From NCBI RefSeq assembly GCF_902833225.1, contig NZ_CADFEI010000001.1, forward strand, positions 62,001-126,000: 64,000 bases of DNA, read 5' to 3'. Numbering within the stretch: position 1 is the stretch's first letter; every line of letters starts with the position of its first letter. Shown piece by piece: positions 28,843 to 38,264 of this stretch. This DNA is from Burkholderia sp. BCC1644 (GTDB taxonomy: Bacteria > Pseudomonadota > Gammaproteobacteria > Burkholderiales > Burkholderiaceae). The notes below the pieces were generated by a model. The model was not told the DNA's origin, searched no databases, and saw nothing but the letters and a program-made list of their open reading frames with translations. The translations under genes were made by a program, and so were the position numbers.

Positions 28843-29340
28843 TCAACGGCCCAGCGCCGCAAGCGTGAACGCGGCGAGATAGAGCCCCACGCCATACGAC
28901 AGATGCGTGACGAGACTGCGCCGGCGCGCGACGCCCGGATGCGGCGTGCGCGACGCGGCGATGCCGAAGCCGAACGCCGGCTGCATCACGAAGAACGGGG
29001 CGACCACGCTGGCAAGGCCGGCGACGAGGGCAGGAAGCGGCGTCGGCGTGGCGATCCATGCGGTGCCCGCGATCATGACCGGCAGCGCCGCGAACGCGAT
29101 GCCGATTGCGTAGTGTGCGATCCAGCCGACAGGACGCTCGCCCGGCACGGGCGGCGCGGCGACGATCGACGCGTGCCGGAACCGGCCTTGCAGCATGTGG
29201 CCGAGCCAGCGGCCGACCAGTGCGTAGTCGAGCGACGGCGTGCCGAACGCACGCCGCCGGAACAGCGTCCACAGGTCCAGCAAGAGCGTGGCGCCCGTGC
29301 CGATCAGCAGCACGTCGAGCACGATAGCGGGCATGTTCAT
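28843..29340 (-). CDS. DUF2938 family membrane protein
   Basis: A 165-residue membrane protein with four or five hydrophobic segments. It starts MNMPAIVLDVLLIGTGATLL and contains GRWLGHMLQGRF and GWIAHYAIGIAFA, features of the DUF2938 family of unknown function. It is divergent from a MerR regulator, and a MerR-type promoter (minus strand -35 TTGACC 29470-29475, 19-base spacer, -10 CAAGAT 29445-29450) points at it. Induction by the MerR protein is therefore likely; the signal is unknown. Confidence 0.85.
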   Translation of the reverse strand: MNMPAIVLDVLLIGTGATLLLDLWTLFRRRAFGTPSLDYALVGRWLGHMLQGRFRHASIVAAPPVPGERPVGWIAHYAIGIAFAALPVMIAGTAWIATPTPLPALVAGLASVVAPFFVMQPAFGFGIAASRTPHPGVARRRSLVTHLSYGVGLYLAAFTLAALGR

Positions 29341-29452
29341 CGCACACCTCCGAAGCGGACGGCGGCTGCGCGGTGCGGCGCAATACGGGATGGTTTCAGC
29401 GGTTTCATGGCGTTTCAGGCTTGTGTTCGTGAAGTCGAGCGACTATCTTGCA

Positions 29453-29472
29453 ACTTCAAGTTCACTTGAGGT
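29453..29472. promoter_or_regulatory. MerR-type operator, DUF2938/merR
   Basis: ACTTCAAG-TTCA-CTTGAGGT, 8-bp arms with one mismatch, lying in the 19-base spacer of the DUF2938 promoter (minus strand) and 5 bases before the merR ATG. Over-long spacers with a central dyad are the hallmark of MerR-activated promoters. Confidence 0.75.
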
Positions 29473-29477
29473 CAAGC

Positions 29478-29903
29478 ATGAGCCGTCTGGACATTGCGGA
29501 CGTGGCGCGGCGCTCGGGATTGCCCGCGTCGACGCTGCGCTACTACGAGGAAAAGGGGCTGATCGTCGCGAATGGCCGGCACGGGTTGCGGCGGCAATAC
29601 GACGAGTCGGTGCTGGAGCGGCTGGCGCTGATCGCGCTTGGCCGCGAGGCCGGTTTTTCGCTCGACGACATCCTCGCGATGGTCGGCGCGGACGGCCAGC
29701 CCGCGATCGATCGCGCGAAGCTCGACGGCAAGGCCGACGAACTCGACCGCACGATCCGCCGGCTCGGCGCCGTGCGCGATATGCTGCGGCACGCGGCCGT
29801 GTGCCCGGCGCCAAGCCATCTCGAATGTCCGTCGTTCCAGAAGCTGCTGCGCATCGCCGCGCATCGTCGTCCGGCGCGTCGCACGAAGGCGGACGGTGCG
29901 TAG
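29478..29903 (+). CDS. MerR family transcriptional regulator
   Basis: A 141-residue MerR-type activator: winged helix at residues 3-70 (LDIADVARRSGLPASTLRYY, EEKGLIVANGRHGLRRQYDE), then a dimerisation helix around residues 80-110 and a C-terminal piece with two Cys (AVCPAPSHLECPSF) that might sense thiol-reactive compounds. ATG at 29478 gives the normal family start; a start 10 codons upstream would run through the operator. It controls, by inference, the divergent DUF2938 gene and possibly the methyltransferase at 59767, which has the same operator. Confidence 0.9.
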   Translation: MSRLDIADVARRSGLPASTLRYYEEKGLIVANGRHGLRRQYDESVLERLALIALGREAGFSLDDILAMVGADGQPAIDRAKLDGKADELDRTIRRLGAVRDMLRHAAVCPAPSHLECPSFQKLLRIAAHRRPARRTKADGA

Positions 29904-29995
29904 GCCACCCGCGCGATGCGCGTGCGGCACGGTGGCGGTGCGGCCGGCCCCGGCCGGAAGTCGAAAACGAAAACGGAAAACAACGGGGTTGCCGC

Positions 29996-30805
29996 GTGTC
30001 GATATTGCTTGCGCCATTGCTGGTGCTTTATGTGCTTCCGGCCGCGTATGCGGCATCGAAGGTCGGGCCGCATTACGGGTTTCTCGCGGGGTGCGCGACG
30101 ATGGCCGCCGTGCTGGCGGCGCAGACCACCCTGCTGACGTGGGGAACCGCATGGGTAAAGCGGCGGCGTGGCGGCGCCGGGCAGGCCGGTACGGCCGCGC
30201 CGGCCGTACCGGCAGATAGTCCGGACGACGAACCGGATGACGACGCCGGCGACGCGCCCGATGTGCCGCTTCGATACGGCGAGCATGCAAGATTCAAGCA
30301 ACTGGTTCTGATTGCCGATAACGCGCAGCCCGACGTCGCACGCTATTTCTACGACAACGCGAAGCGGACGATCGAAGCGTTCGTGGACGTCGAAACCGGG
30401 CGCGACGATTCGGGCGCGTTGATGGTGTCGATGGCCGAACTTGCCGCCGAAGGTGGGGTGCCGGCCGCGCCACCTGACCAAACGCTGACCGTGTTCGTGT
30501 CGAACGACGGCGCATGGTCGGGGTTCCGCGTCGGCGGCGACAGCTTCCGGTTTCGCCACGGCGCGATCACGAAATTGCGGCTCACGCAGGTGATACCGAT
30601 ACGCTGGAAGGGCGGCTACACGGTGTCGTTGTGGTTCGACGTGCCGAAACGGAAAAGCGCCGCCGATTATGTGTCGTATTCGACCTGGTTCGATCTCGCG
30701 GTGGAATATTCAGGTCGCCGCTCACGCGCGCTCACCCATGCATGTCGCGAAATCGCGTCCGTGCTCGATGTGGCGTTCGATGTCGACGAAACCTCCGACG
30801 ACTGA
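29996..30805 (+). CDS. Hypothetical protein with N-terminal membrane helices
   Basis: A 269-residue protein from the GTG at 29996 (VSILLAPLLVLYVLPAAYAA). Two hydrophobic stretches (residues 1-20 and about 26-50) are followed by a charged Pro/Asp-rich linker and a soluble domain from about residue 95 (RFKQLVLIADNAQPDVARYFY to FDVDETSDD). The upstream open frame, to 29240, overlaps merR and is Arg-rich; a GGGG-containing ribosome site supports the GTG. No family is recognised. Confidence 0.7.
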   Translation: MSILLAPLLVLYVLPAAYAASKVGPHYGFLAGCATMAAVLAAQTTLLTWGTAWVKRRRGGAGQAGTAAPAVPADSPDDEPDDDAGDAPDVPLRYGEHARFKQLVLIADNAQPDVARYFYDNAKRTIEAFVDVETGRDDSGALMVSMAELAAEGGVPAAPPDQTLTVFVSNDGAWSGFRVGGDSFRFRHGAITKLRLTQVIPIRWKGGYTVSLWFDVPKRKSAADYVSYSTWFDLAVEYSGRRSRALTHACREIASVLDVAFDVDETSDD

Positions 30806-30806
30806 C

Positions 30807-31691
30807 TCATCCCGCGTAATACACGCGGCATTCCATCTCGCGTCCGCGCACGATGCGCTTGCCGACGAGCGAGCCGTACGTTTCGGTGAAAACGGTGCGC
30901 TGGTTTTCGCACTGTACGGCGTCGTAGAAATAGAGCGAGACCCAGTCCGTCGGACGGCCGGCTTCCGGCGTGCGCATCGCGGCATGCAGGCTCAGTGCCG
31001 TGAAATGCCAGCCGCCTTTGGTCATGTGCATCACCACGGGCGGCGGCACATAGCCGTCCGCGTTCAGGCGCCGTTGCGCGAGCGTCGGCAGCACGCCGGC
31101 GGCCGCCTTGTTGCGGTACTGGCGGTCGATGTAGAGCAGCAGCTCGACGGGCGGCTCCGTGCCGGGCCCGGCGTGTTGCACGTGACCCTGCCAGCGCCGG
31201 CGGCGGCTCAGCACGTCGTCGAGCGCGGTGCGGATGCCCGCGGCGCGGCGCGGGCCGACGCCCGAGATCGTTTCGAGCTGGCCGTTGCGGGCCGCGCGTT
31301 CGAGTTCCTCGAGCGAATCGATGTGCAGCAGGTCGTGAATGCGCAGCGCGAGCGCGTGGCCGATGCCCGGCACGGCTTCGAACGCGGACGTGCGTTGGGC
31401 GTCGCCGCACAGCCGGTCGAGCTGGCGCCAGCGGCCCGTCACCAGCAACTCGGCAATCGCCTGCGCGACGCCCGTGCCGATCTCGGGCAGCGCACCGAGC
31501 GCGTCGATGCCGCCGGATTCGAACACGGTGCGGAGATCACGGTCGAGCGCATCGACCGTCTCGGCCGACGCGCGGTAGGCGGCGACCCGGTAAGGATTCG
31601 CGCCCTGGTCGGCCAGCCGCTGCGCGGCCTCGCGCAGGCAGGTCGCGATGTGCCGGTTTTCCTCGAACGTTTGGCTGGCGGTCGTCTGCAT
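30807..31691 (-). CDS. Helix-hairpin-helix DNA-binding protein (PolX N-terminal-like)
   Basis: A 294-residue protein. Residues 1-75 (NRHIATCLREAAQRLADQGA, NPYRVAAYRASAETVDAL) match the 8-kDa helix-hairpin-helix domain of family X DNA polymerases; further HhH-like motifs follow (ALPEIGTGVAQAIAELL, VPGIGHALALRIHDLL, ISGVGPRRAAGIRTAL). There is no polymerase palm or PHP domain; the C-terminal 100 residues (ELLLYIDRQYRNKAAAG onwards) are unassigned. It is likely to bind DNA, perhaps at gaps or branches. ATG at 31691 gives the family start. The sigma factor gene lies 180 bases away, upstream on the same strand. Confidence 0.85.
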   Translation of the reverse strand: MQTTASQTFEENRHIATCLREAAQRLADQGANPYRVAAYRASAETVDALDRDLRTVFESGGIDALGALPEIGTGVAQAIAELLVTGRWRQLDRLCGDAQRTSAFEAVPGIGHALALRIHDLLHIDSLEELERAARNGQLETISGVGPRRAAGIRTALDDVLSRRRRWQGHVQHAGPGTEPPVELLLYIDRQYRNKAAAGVLPTLAQRRLNADGYVPPPVVMHMTKGGWHFTALSLHAAMRTPEAGRPTDWVSLYFYDAVQCENQRTVFTETYGSLVGKRIVRGREMECRVYYAG

Positions 31692-31871
31692 GGCGAGGGA
31701 CCTGGGGAAGCTCAAACGGAATGGACACGGCGAACGATGCGCCGGTCGGCGTTTCACCATTGTCGCGACACGCGACGAAGAAAACTTGATGCACGTCAAT
31801 GGCAAACGTAGCACATGCGCGAAGCGCACGGTCGTGCCGGTTGGCGGCACGACCGTGCGTCGCGTGTGCGC

Positions 31872-33407
31872 TTACGCGTCGAGGAACGACTGGGCGTTCT
31901 CGGCCTCGGCAGCCGTGCGCAGTGCGGCGAGCGCCCGTTTCTCGATCTGCCGCACGCGTTCGCGTGACATGCCCGCGTCCAGTGCGATGGCGTCGTACGT
32001 ATCGGGCTCGGCGCCGCCAAGGCCGAACCGCCGGCTCAGCACGTCGGCCTCGGCCGGCGTGACCGACCGGAGCAGTGACCGCACACAGTCGCGCATGCGC
32101 GTGTCGGCCAGTTGCTCGAACGGACTGGCCGAGGCGTGATCCTCGATCAGTTCCACGAGCCCGGTGTCCGCATCGGGCAGCGGCGTGTCGAGCGAGAGGG
32201 GCTCGGCCGGCAGCGCGAGCACCGCGCGCACCTTGTCCTCGGCGAGGCCGGTTTCGGCCGCGAGCTCGGCCGGCGTCGCCCGGCGGCCCGTGCGCTGGCG
32301 AAAGCGCAGCGCATGCCGCTGTACGCGCTGGTACTGGTCGCCGACGTGCACGGGCACGCGGATCGTGCGAGCGCGATCGGCGACCGCACGCGTGATCGCC
32401 TGACGGATCCACCAGGTCGCATAGGTCGAGAACTTGAACCCGCGCCGGTATTCGAACTTCTCGATCGCGCGCATCAGGCCGAGGCAACCGTCCTGCACGA
32501 GATCGGACAGGTCGACGCCGCGGTTCATGTACTTGCGCGCGATCGACAGCACGAGCCGCAGGTTCGCCTCGAGCATCGCGCGCGTCGCGTCGCGCACTTT
32601 CTGCTGGCCATCACTCAGCGCAGCCGCGAGAGCCCGCCGCGCGACCGCGTCGAAACGGGCGGCTTCGCCCGTCGCAGCGTCATGCGGTGCGGTTGCGAGC
32701 GCGCGCACGATGCGGCTGGCGTCGTCGACGGCCGGTGCAACCCACGCAAGCGAACCGAGCAGGGCGGCCACGGCGTTGCGCGCGTCGCGGTATGCGTCCG
32801 AGCGGACGCCGTGCGCATGCAATGCGTCGCGCAGCGTCGACACAGCGGCCTGCAGATCGTCGTAGCGGGCGGGGGCGCGCGTGTCGCCTTGGTCTTCATC
32901 GGCCGTGCCGGTTGCGCCGGTCGCACCCGTTGCACCGTGACGCGCAAGCAGCGCGTCGACGGCCGCCGGATACCCGGCGAGCGCGTGCAGCACCTGATGG
33001 CGACCCGTCTCGATTTCGCGGGCGAGCACGATTTCGCCTTCGCGCGTAAGCAGTGGCACGGCCTGGATGCGGCGCATGTAGAGCGCGAGCGGATCGGTCG
33101 ATGCACTCGTGCCGCGTGCGAGGTCGCCGAGCATGGCCCGGCCCTCGTCGAGCGTGTCGCGATCGACGTCGACCGGCGCCGCGCCGGCGAACGGCGCAGG
33201 CACGGCCGGCTCGTCGAGCACGGCAATGCCGATGTCGGCGAGCGCGGCGCGTACGACGTCGAGCGCATCGGGGCTGTCGCTTTCGGGCGGCAGCGCGTCG
33301 ACGAGGTCGGCGTGTGTCAGATAACCCTGTTCGCCGGCAAGCGCCAGCAACTGGATGATCGGATCGAGCGGTGTGTCCGCCCGGGGAGTGGGGCGTGGCG
33401 TAGTCAT
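31872..33407 (-). CDS. RpoD-like sigma-70 factor (second primary-type sigma)
   Basis: A 511-residue sigma-70 protein. It keeps a region 1.1-like N terminus ([20 protein letters not shown]), region 1.2 ([20 protein letters not shown]), region 2 ([49 protein letters not shown]) and region 4 ([26 protein letters not shown]). It is shorter than RpoD (the non-conserved region is small and contains a Gly-Ala-Thr tandem run near residue 160), so it is an RpoD paralogue rather than the housekeeping factor or RpoS. Region 4.2 is complete, so it should recognise -35 elements. Target genes are unknown. Confidence 0.92.
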   Translation of the reverse strand: MTTPRPTPRADTPLDPIIQLLALAGEQGYLTHADLVDALPPESDSPDALDVVRAALADIGIAVLDEPAVPAPFAGAAPVDVDRDTLDEGRAMLGDLARGTSASTDPLALYMRRIQAVPLLTREGEIVLAREIETGRHQVLHALAGYPAAVDALLARHGATGATGATGTADEDQGDTRAPARYDDLQAAVSTLRDALHAHGVRSDAYRDARNAVAALLGSLAWVAPAVDDASRIVRALATAPHDAATGEAARFDAVARRALAAALSDGQQKVRDATRAMLEANLRLVLSIARKYMNRGVDLSDLVQDGCLGLMRAIEKFEYRRGFKFSTYATWWIRQAITRAVADRARTIRVPVHVGDQYQRVQRHALRFRQRTGRRATPAELAAETGLAEDKVRAVLALPAEPLSLDTPLPDADTGLVELIEDHASASPFEQLADTRMRDCVRSLLRSVTPAEADVLSRRFGLGGAEPDTYDAIALDAGMSRERVRQIEKRALAALRTAAEAENAQSFLDA

Positions 33408-33705
33408 GTCGATGGCGGCGCGAGCCGCGTTCCTGTCTGGGCGGGCCGAAGTCCGCCGGTGGGCGGCCGCCGGTCGTTCGCGAACACCTGTCCGCGCCGG
33501 TCAGCCTGACATCGTTCAAGTTGAGGGCATTTGCGCCAACTTCAACGCGGGCGCCGCGGACGGGCGAGCACACCGCATGCCCGCCTGCACCGTCAGGGGC
33601 AGGAAACAAAAAGTAACCGATCATACGCGCGGAAATCTGCAGGGGACGTAAGCTAGAGTCAGGCGCGCGCCCGGCGGCGGCGCGCGGATTCTGCCGGAGC
33701 ACGAG

Positions 33706-34128
33706 ATGAACCCGATTTCCGCCGCGAGGCCCGCCGTCATCGCGCTGGCCGCGCTGACGCTCGGCGGCTGCTACTACACGAGCCCGTATGGTTATGCACC
33801 TTATTACGCACCGGTGCCCGCCACGGTGACGCAGCGCGAAGTTCCGGTTGCACCGGCCACGCGCGGTCCGGCCCCTTCCACGGCGCCTGCCACGCCGGAC
33901 TACGTCGATGCGCCGGCGCCGGTGTATGTCGCACCGGCCTATGTGCCGCCGCCGTATCCGTACTACTACCCCGCGTATTACTCGGGCTGGTACGGGCCGC
34001 CCGTCACGATCGGCTTCTGGGGCCGTTGGGGCGGCGGATACTGGGGCGGGCGAGGCGGCTACTGGCATCGTCCGTGGGGCGGCGGGCATTGGGGTGGCGG
34101 CCACTGGGGCGGCGGCCATCGGCACTGA
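33706..34128 (+). CDS. Tyr/Gly/His-rich lipoprotein
   Basis: A 140-residue protein with a lipoprotein signal (ALAALTLGGC, Cys near residue 22), then a Tyr/Pro/Ala-rich part (YYTSPYGYAPYYAPVP) and a C-terminal Gly-Trp-His repeat (WGGGHWGGGHWGGGHRH). Attachment to the outer or inner membrane is expected. Low-complexity lipoproteins like this occur in Burkholderia without known function; His-rich tails can bind metals, but this is speculative. The 298 bases upstream contain its promoter and an AAGTTG / CAACTT dyad (33518-33542). Confidence 0.85.
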   Translation: MNPISAARPAVIALAALTLGGCYYTSPYGYAPYYAPVPATVTQREVPVAPATRGPAPSTAPATPDYVDAPAPVYVAPAYVPPPYPYYYPAYYSGWYGPPVTIGFWGRWGGGYWGGRGGYWHRPWGGGHWGGGHWGGGHRH

Positions 34129-34181
34129 TAGGCACTGATCGGCATTGACCGGCGCGCGGCGGCACCGCGCGGGAGAGCATC

Positions 34182-34985
34182 ATGAGCAACACGTTTGTCC
34201 GAAGTCTGTGCGTCGTCCTGGCCGGCCTCGCGGCCGCGCCGGGCATTGCCGACGCGCAGAGCAGCGCTTACACGAACTCGCCGGCCGAGCTGTTTGCCGG
34301 GCCGGCGCCCGATTATCCGGTGGTGGCGCAGATCCCGCCCGATACCGCGCTGGACGTATTCGGCTGCCTGAGCGACTACTCGTGGTGCGACGTCGCGCTG
34401 CCGGGCGTGCGCGGCTGGATTGACGCGCAGTTGCTCGAGTATCCGTACCAGGGCAGCTACGTGCCGTTGCTCGAATACGGCGCGATCATCGGGGTCCCGG
34501 TGACGGGATTCGCGATCGCCGCGTACTGGGATCGTTATTACCGGCACCGCCCGTGGTACCACGACCGCGATCGCTGGGCGCATCGCCCGGAACCGAGGCT
34601 CGGCCCCGGAGGCATGCCGCCGGGACAAGGCCGTCCGCAACCGGGCGGGCCGATGCAGGTTGCACCGGGCGGCCCGCCCGTGCACGACGCGCGGCCGTCG
34701 GCTGCACGCGGCGGCTGGAACGGCGCGATCCGCACACCGCCGCCGGCAGCACCGGCGCCTTCACCGATGCCGGGCGGGGCGGGCAACGCGCGTCCGGCAG
34801 GCCCGCCGCCGGCCGTGATGCGCCCGGCGCCCGCGCAAGGCGGCGAAGCGCGTCCGATGCCACCGCCGGTGCGCCAGGGCGGCGGGGGCGGTTATGCGCG
34901 GCCGCAAGGTGGCGGAAATGGTGGCGGCAACCACGGAGGTGGTGGAGGCGGGGGAGGTGGAGGCCCCGAAGATTTCCGTCACTGA
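34182..34985 (+). CDS. Secreted SH3-domain protein with Pro/Gly-rich tail
   Basis: A 267-residue protein with a signal peptide (cleavage near GIADAQS), a bacterial SH3-like domain at residues about 26-90 (YTNSPAELFAGPAPDYPVV, GVRGWIDAQLL), a short hydrophobic stretch (YGAIIGVPVTGFAIAAYW) and a long Pro/Gly-rich tail ending in Gly runs (GGGNHGGGGGGGGGG). SH3-like domains in secreted proteins often bind peptidoglycan peptides. It starts 53 bases after the lipoprotein gene and shares its Gly-rich character, so the pair are probably expressed together. Confidence 0.85.
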   Translation: MSNTFVRSLCVVLAGLAAAPGIADAQSSAYTNSPAELFAGPAPDYPVVAQIPPDTALDVFGCLSDYSWCDVALPGVRGWIDAQLLEYPYQGSYVPLLEYGAIIGVPVTGFAIAAYWDRYYRHRPWYHDRDRWAHRPEPRLGPGGMPPGQGRPQPGGPMQVAPGGPPVHDARPSAARGGWNGAIRTPPPAAPAPSPMPGGAGNARPAGPPPAVMRPAPAQGGEARPMPPPVRQGGGGGYARPQGGGNGGGNHGGGGGGGGGGPEDFRH

Positions 34986-35024
34986 TGCCGCCGGCGCCGT
35001 GGATTCCCCTGGCGCCGGACGAAA

Positions 35025-35050
35025 AAAAGCCGCTCCGGAGAGCGGCTTTT
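35025..35050. terminator. Bidirectional Rho-independent terminator
   Basis: AAAAGCCGCT, CCGGAG loop, AGCGGCTTTT between the convergent SH3-protein and ilvD genes. The A-run on one side and T-run on the other allow termination in both directions. Confidence 0.92.
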
Positions 35051-35110
35051 GAATCGGGCGAGCGGTCGGCTGCGTGGCCCGCAACTGACCGCCGGCAGTA
35101 GCCCGTTGCG

Positions 35111-36970
35111 TCAGTCGTCCAGCAGCGACAGGTCGCGCACGGCGCCCTTGTCGGCCGACATGACCAGCTTCGCGTAGGCCTTCAGCGCGGCCGACACCTT
35201 GCGCGGACGCGGCAGCGCCGGCTTCCAGCCCTTCGCGTTCTGCTCTTCGCGGCGGCGCGCCAGTTCCTCGTCCGACACCAGCACGTCGATCGTGCGGTTC
35301 GGGATGTCGATGCGGATCTTGTCGCCGTCGCGCACGAGGCCGATCGCGCCGCCTGCTGCCGCTTCCGGCGAGCAGTGACCGATCGACAGGCCCGACGTAC
35401 CGCCCGAGAAGCGGCCGTCCGTCAGCAGCGCGCAGGCCTTGCCGAGCCCCTTCGACTTGATGTAGCTGGTCGGGTAGAGCATTTCCTGCATGCCGGGGCC
35501 GCCCTTCGGGCCTTCGTAGCGAACGATCACCACGTCGCCGGCCTTGACCTTGTCGTTCAGGATGTTTTCAACGGCTTCATCCTGCGATTCGGTCACATGC
35601 GCCGAGCCTTCGAACACGAGGATGCTTTCGTCGACGCCGGCCGTCTTCACCACGCAGCCGTCGAGCGCGATGTTGCCCGTCAGCACCGCGAGGCCGCCTT
35701 CCTTCGAGAACGCATGCTCGTACGAGCGGATGCAGCCTTCGGCGCGATCGAGGTCGAGGCTCGGCCAGCGCGTGTCCTGGCTGAACGCAACCTGCGTCGG
35801 GATGCCGGCCGGGCCGGCCATGTAGAACGTGCGGACCGCTTCGTCCTGCGTGCGGACGATGTCCCACTGGTCCAGCGCATCCTTCAGCGTCGGTGCGTGG
35901 ATGGTCGGCACGTCGGTATGCAGCTTGCCGGCGCGCTCGAGCTCACCGAGGATCGCCATGATGCCGCCTGCGCGGTGTACGTCCTCGATGTGGTACTTGT
36001 TCGTGTTCGGCGCGACCTTGCACAGCTGCGGCACCGAGCGCGACAGGCGGTCGATGTCCTTCATCGTGAAGTCGATGCCGGCTTCCTGCGCGATCGCCAG
36101 CAGGTGCAGGATCGTGTTGGTCGAGCCACCCATCGCGATGTCGAGCGTTATCGCGTTCTCGAACGCGGCGAAGCCGACCGAGCGCGGCAGCACGCGTTCG
36201 TCGTCCTGCTCGTAGTGCTGGCGCGTCAGTTCGACGATGCGGCGGCCGGCGCGCTTGAACAGCTGTTCGCGATCGGCGTGCGTGGCGACCACCGTGCCGT
36301 TGCCGGGCAGCGACAGGCCGAGCGCTTCGGTCAGGCAGTTCATCGAGTTCGCGGTGAACATGCCCGAGCACGAACCGCAGGTCGGGCAGGCCGAGCGTTC
36401 GACTTCGGCGACTTCGGCGTCCGAATACGACGGATCGACCGCGATCACCATCGCGTCGACGAGGTCGAGCTTCTTCACTTCGATGGCCTTGGTGACCGGG
36501 TTCGCGAGGCGCGTCTTGCCGGCCTCCATCGGGCCGCCCGACACGAAGATCACCGGGATGTTGAGGCGCATCGCGGCCATCAGCATCCCCGGCGTGATCT
36601 TGTCGCAGTTCGAGATGCAGACCATCGCGTCCGCGCAGTGCGCGTTCACCATGTATTCGACCGAGTCGGCGATGATGTCGCGGCTCGGCAGCGAATACAG
36701 CATGCCGTCATGGCCCATCGCGATGCCGTCGTCGACCGCGATCGTGTTGAATTCCTTCGCGACGCCGCCGGCGGCTTCGATCTCGCGCGCGACGAGCTGG
36801 CCGAGATCCTTCAGGTGCACGTGCCCGGGCACGAACTGCGTGAACGAGTTGACGACCGCGATGATCGGCTTCGAGAAATCGTCGTCTTTCATGCCGGTGG
36901 CGCGCCACAGCGAGCGCGCACCTGCCATGTTGCGGCCGGCGGTGGAGGTTTTGGAACGGTAAGTGGGCAT
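35111..36970 (-). CDS. ilvD: Dihydroxy-acid dehydratase
   Basis: A 619-residue enzyme of valine/isoleucine synthesis that dehydrates 2,3-dihydroxy-isovalerate and -methylvalerate; full family length. Cys ligands for the Fe-S cluster are in NCDKITPGM and [11 protein letters not shown]; the C-terminal signature [16 protein letters not shown] is complete. It is a single gene here, closed by the shared terminator downstream. ATG at 36970 begins [19 protein letters not shown], the usual N terminus of the 4Fe-4S type enzyme. Confidence 0.97.
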   Translation of the reverse strand: MPTYRSKTSTAGRNMAGARSLWRATGMKDDDFSKPIIAVVNSFTQFVPGHVHLKDLGQLVAREIEAAGGVAKEFNTIAVDDGIAMGHDGMLYSLPSRDIIADSVEYMVNAHCADAMVCISNCDKITPGMLMAAMRLNIPVIFVSGGPMEAGKTRLANPVTKAIEVKKLDLVDAMVIAVDPSYSDAEVAEVERSACPTCGSCSGMFTANSMNCLTEALGLSLPGNGTVVATHADREQLFKRAGRRIVELTRQHYEQDDERVLPRSVGFAAFENAITLDIAMGGSTNTILHLLAIAQEAGIDFTMKDIDRLSRSVPQLCKVAPNTNKYHIEDVHRAGGIMAILGELERAGKLHTDVPTIHAPTLKDALDQWDIVRTQDEAVRTFYMAGPAGIPTQVAFSQDTRWPSLDLDRAEGCIRSYEHAFSKEGGLAVLTGNIALDGCVVKTAGVDESILVFEGSAHVTESQDEAVENILNDKVKAGDVVIVRYEGPKGGPGMQEMLYPTSYIKSKGLGKACALLTDGRFSGGTSGLSIGHCSPEAAAGGAIGLVRDGDKIRIDIPNRTIDVLVSDEELARRREEQNAKGWKPALPRPRKVSAALKAYAKLVMSADKGAVRDLSLLDD

Positions 36971-37241
36971 TGTGATTGCTGAAGAAAGATCGCGGAAAAG
37001 GGTGGAGGCACGGGGAATAAAGGCCTCTCTCGCGCCCGTGCGAACAACCTCTTGAGCTGCGCCCAGGGCAAACCGGGCGATTATCCCACAGCCGCCGCGG
37101 GCGTGGCGCCCATGGGGCCGGCGACGGGCATGGGCCGCGTGACGGGCGTGGCGGCTGCGAGCTGCCGGCCCGGCCGGTTCGGGCGGCGGCGGAGTCGCCT
37201 TCTCGTCGATGACGAAGGCGCGCCGCCCCCGCGCCCGGGCG

Positions 37242-38264
37242 TCAGTCGAGCAGCGTCAGGATTTCGTCGTACAGCGCCTTCGGAACCCGCACGCCGTTCG
37301 CGATGCTGCGCGCGCGGGCGTCGAAGCGCCGTTGCGACGGCAGCCGCGCACCCTGCGCGACGATCGATTCGAACATCCGTTCGCCGCGCGCGAGGCCCGC
37401 GTCGAGATCGTCGCCGAGGAACACCTTCGGATCGAACGCGATCACGAGCTCGCCGTGGCACGGCGTCGCGCCGACGCCTTCGTCGAAGTCCATCGATTCG
37501 CGGCTCGTCATGTCGCCGATCAGCGCGCCGCCGAGCAATTCGACCATCGCCGCGAGCGCCGAGCCCTTGTGGCCGCCGAACGTACGCATTGCGCCCTGCA
37601 GCGCGGCCTTCGGGTCGGTGGTCGGCTGGCCGTGGGCATCGATCGCCCAGTGCGATGGAATCGCCTTGCCTTGCTTCGCGTGCAGCTCGATGTCGCCGCG
37701 CGCGATCGCGCTCGTCGCGAAATCGAACACGAACGGCTCGCCGCCGGGGCGCGGCCATGCGAACGCGATCGGGTTCGTGCCGAACACGGGCTCGCGGCCG
37801 CCTTCCGGTGCGACCCAGCTATGGCTCGGGTTCATCGCGATGCCGACCAGCCCTTCGGCGGCAATCGCCTCGACCTCGGGCCACAGCGCCGAGAAGTGGT
37901 AGCAGTGATTGATCGTCATCGCGGCGATGCCGTGCTGCTTCGCCATCTCGACGAGCACGGGCAGCCCGGTTTCGAAGCTCAGCAGCGAAAAGCCGCGATG
38001 CGCATCGACCGCGACGATCGACGACGACAGCTTGCGTAGCGTCGGCACTGCTTGCGGATCGACCTTGCCCTTCTTCAGCGAACGCACGCAGACGAGCAGC
38101 CGGTACACGCCGTGCGAATGGCATTCATCGCGCTGGCCCTGCGTGATCACGTGGGCGATGGCCCGTGCATGCGCGTCGGACATCCCGTGGTGCGTCAGCA
38201 CGCGCAGCGCGAGCGCGTGGACTTCATCGAGCGACAGGACGACTTCGGCGGTTTGCTCAGTCAT
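37242..38264 (-). CDS. Ldh/malate dehydrogenase-type imine reductase (pyrroline-2-carboxylate reductase)
   Basis: A 340-residue member of the malate/L-lactate dehydrogenase (YlbC/ComC) family. SHGVYRL contains the conserved His; [14 protein letters not shown] and [19 protein letters not shown] bind NAD(P)H. In hydroxyproline clusters this family supplies the reductase for delta1-pyrroline- or piperideine-2-carboxylate (DpkA/LhpD type), giving L-proline from imines formed from D-proline or 3-hydroxyproline. Its ATG overlaps the aldehyde dehydrogenase stop by 8 bases, so it belongs to the hydroxyproline operon; lactate or malate oxidation is the less likely alternative. Confidence 0.85.
   Translation of the reverse strand: MTEQTAEVVLSLDEVHALALRVLTHHGMSDAHARAIAHVITQGQRDECHSHGVYRLLVCVRSLKKGKVDPQAVPTLRKLSSSIVAVDAHRGFSLLSFETGLPVLVEMAKQHGIAAMTINHCYHFSALWPEVEAIAAEGLVGIAMNPSHSWVAPEGGREPVFGTNPIAFAWPRPGGEPFVFDFATSAIARGDIELHAKQGKAIPSHWAIDAHGQPTTDPKAALQGAMRTFGGHKGSALAAMVELLGGALIGDMTSRESMDFDEGVGATPCHGELVIAFDPKVFLGDDLDAGLARGERMFESIVAQGARLPSQRRFDARARSIANGVRVPKALYDEILTLLD

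Noticed and set aside
33518-33542. AAGTTG / CAACTT dyad between the sigma factor and the lipoprotein gene
   Set aside because: Six-bp arms 13 bases apart can occur by chance and do not overlap a clear promoter.
37081-37758. 225-codon minus-strand open frame near the imine reductase
   Set aside because: Arg-rich composition and overlap with the well-supported reductase gene in another frame.
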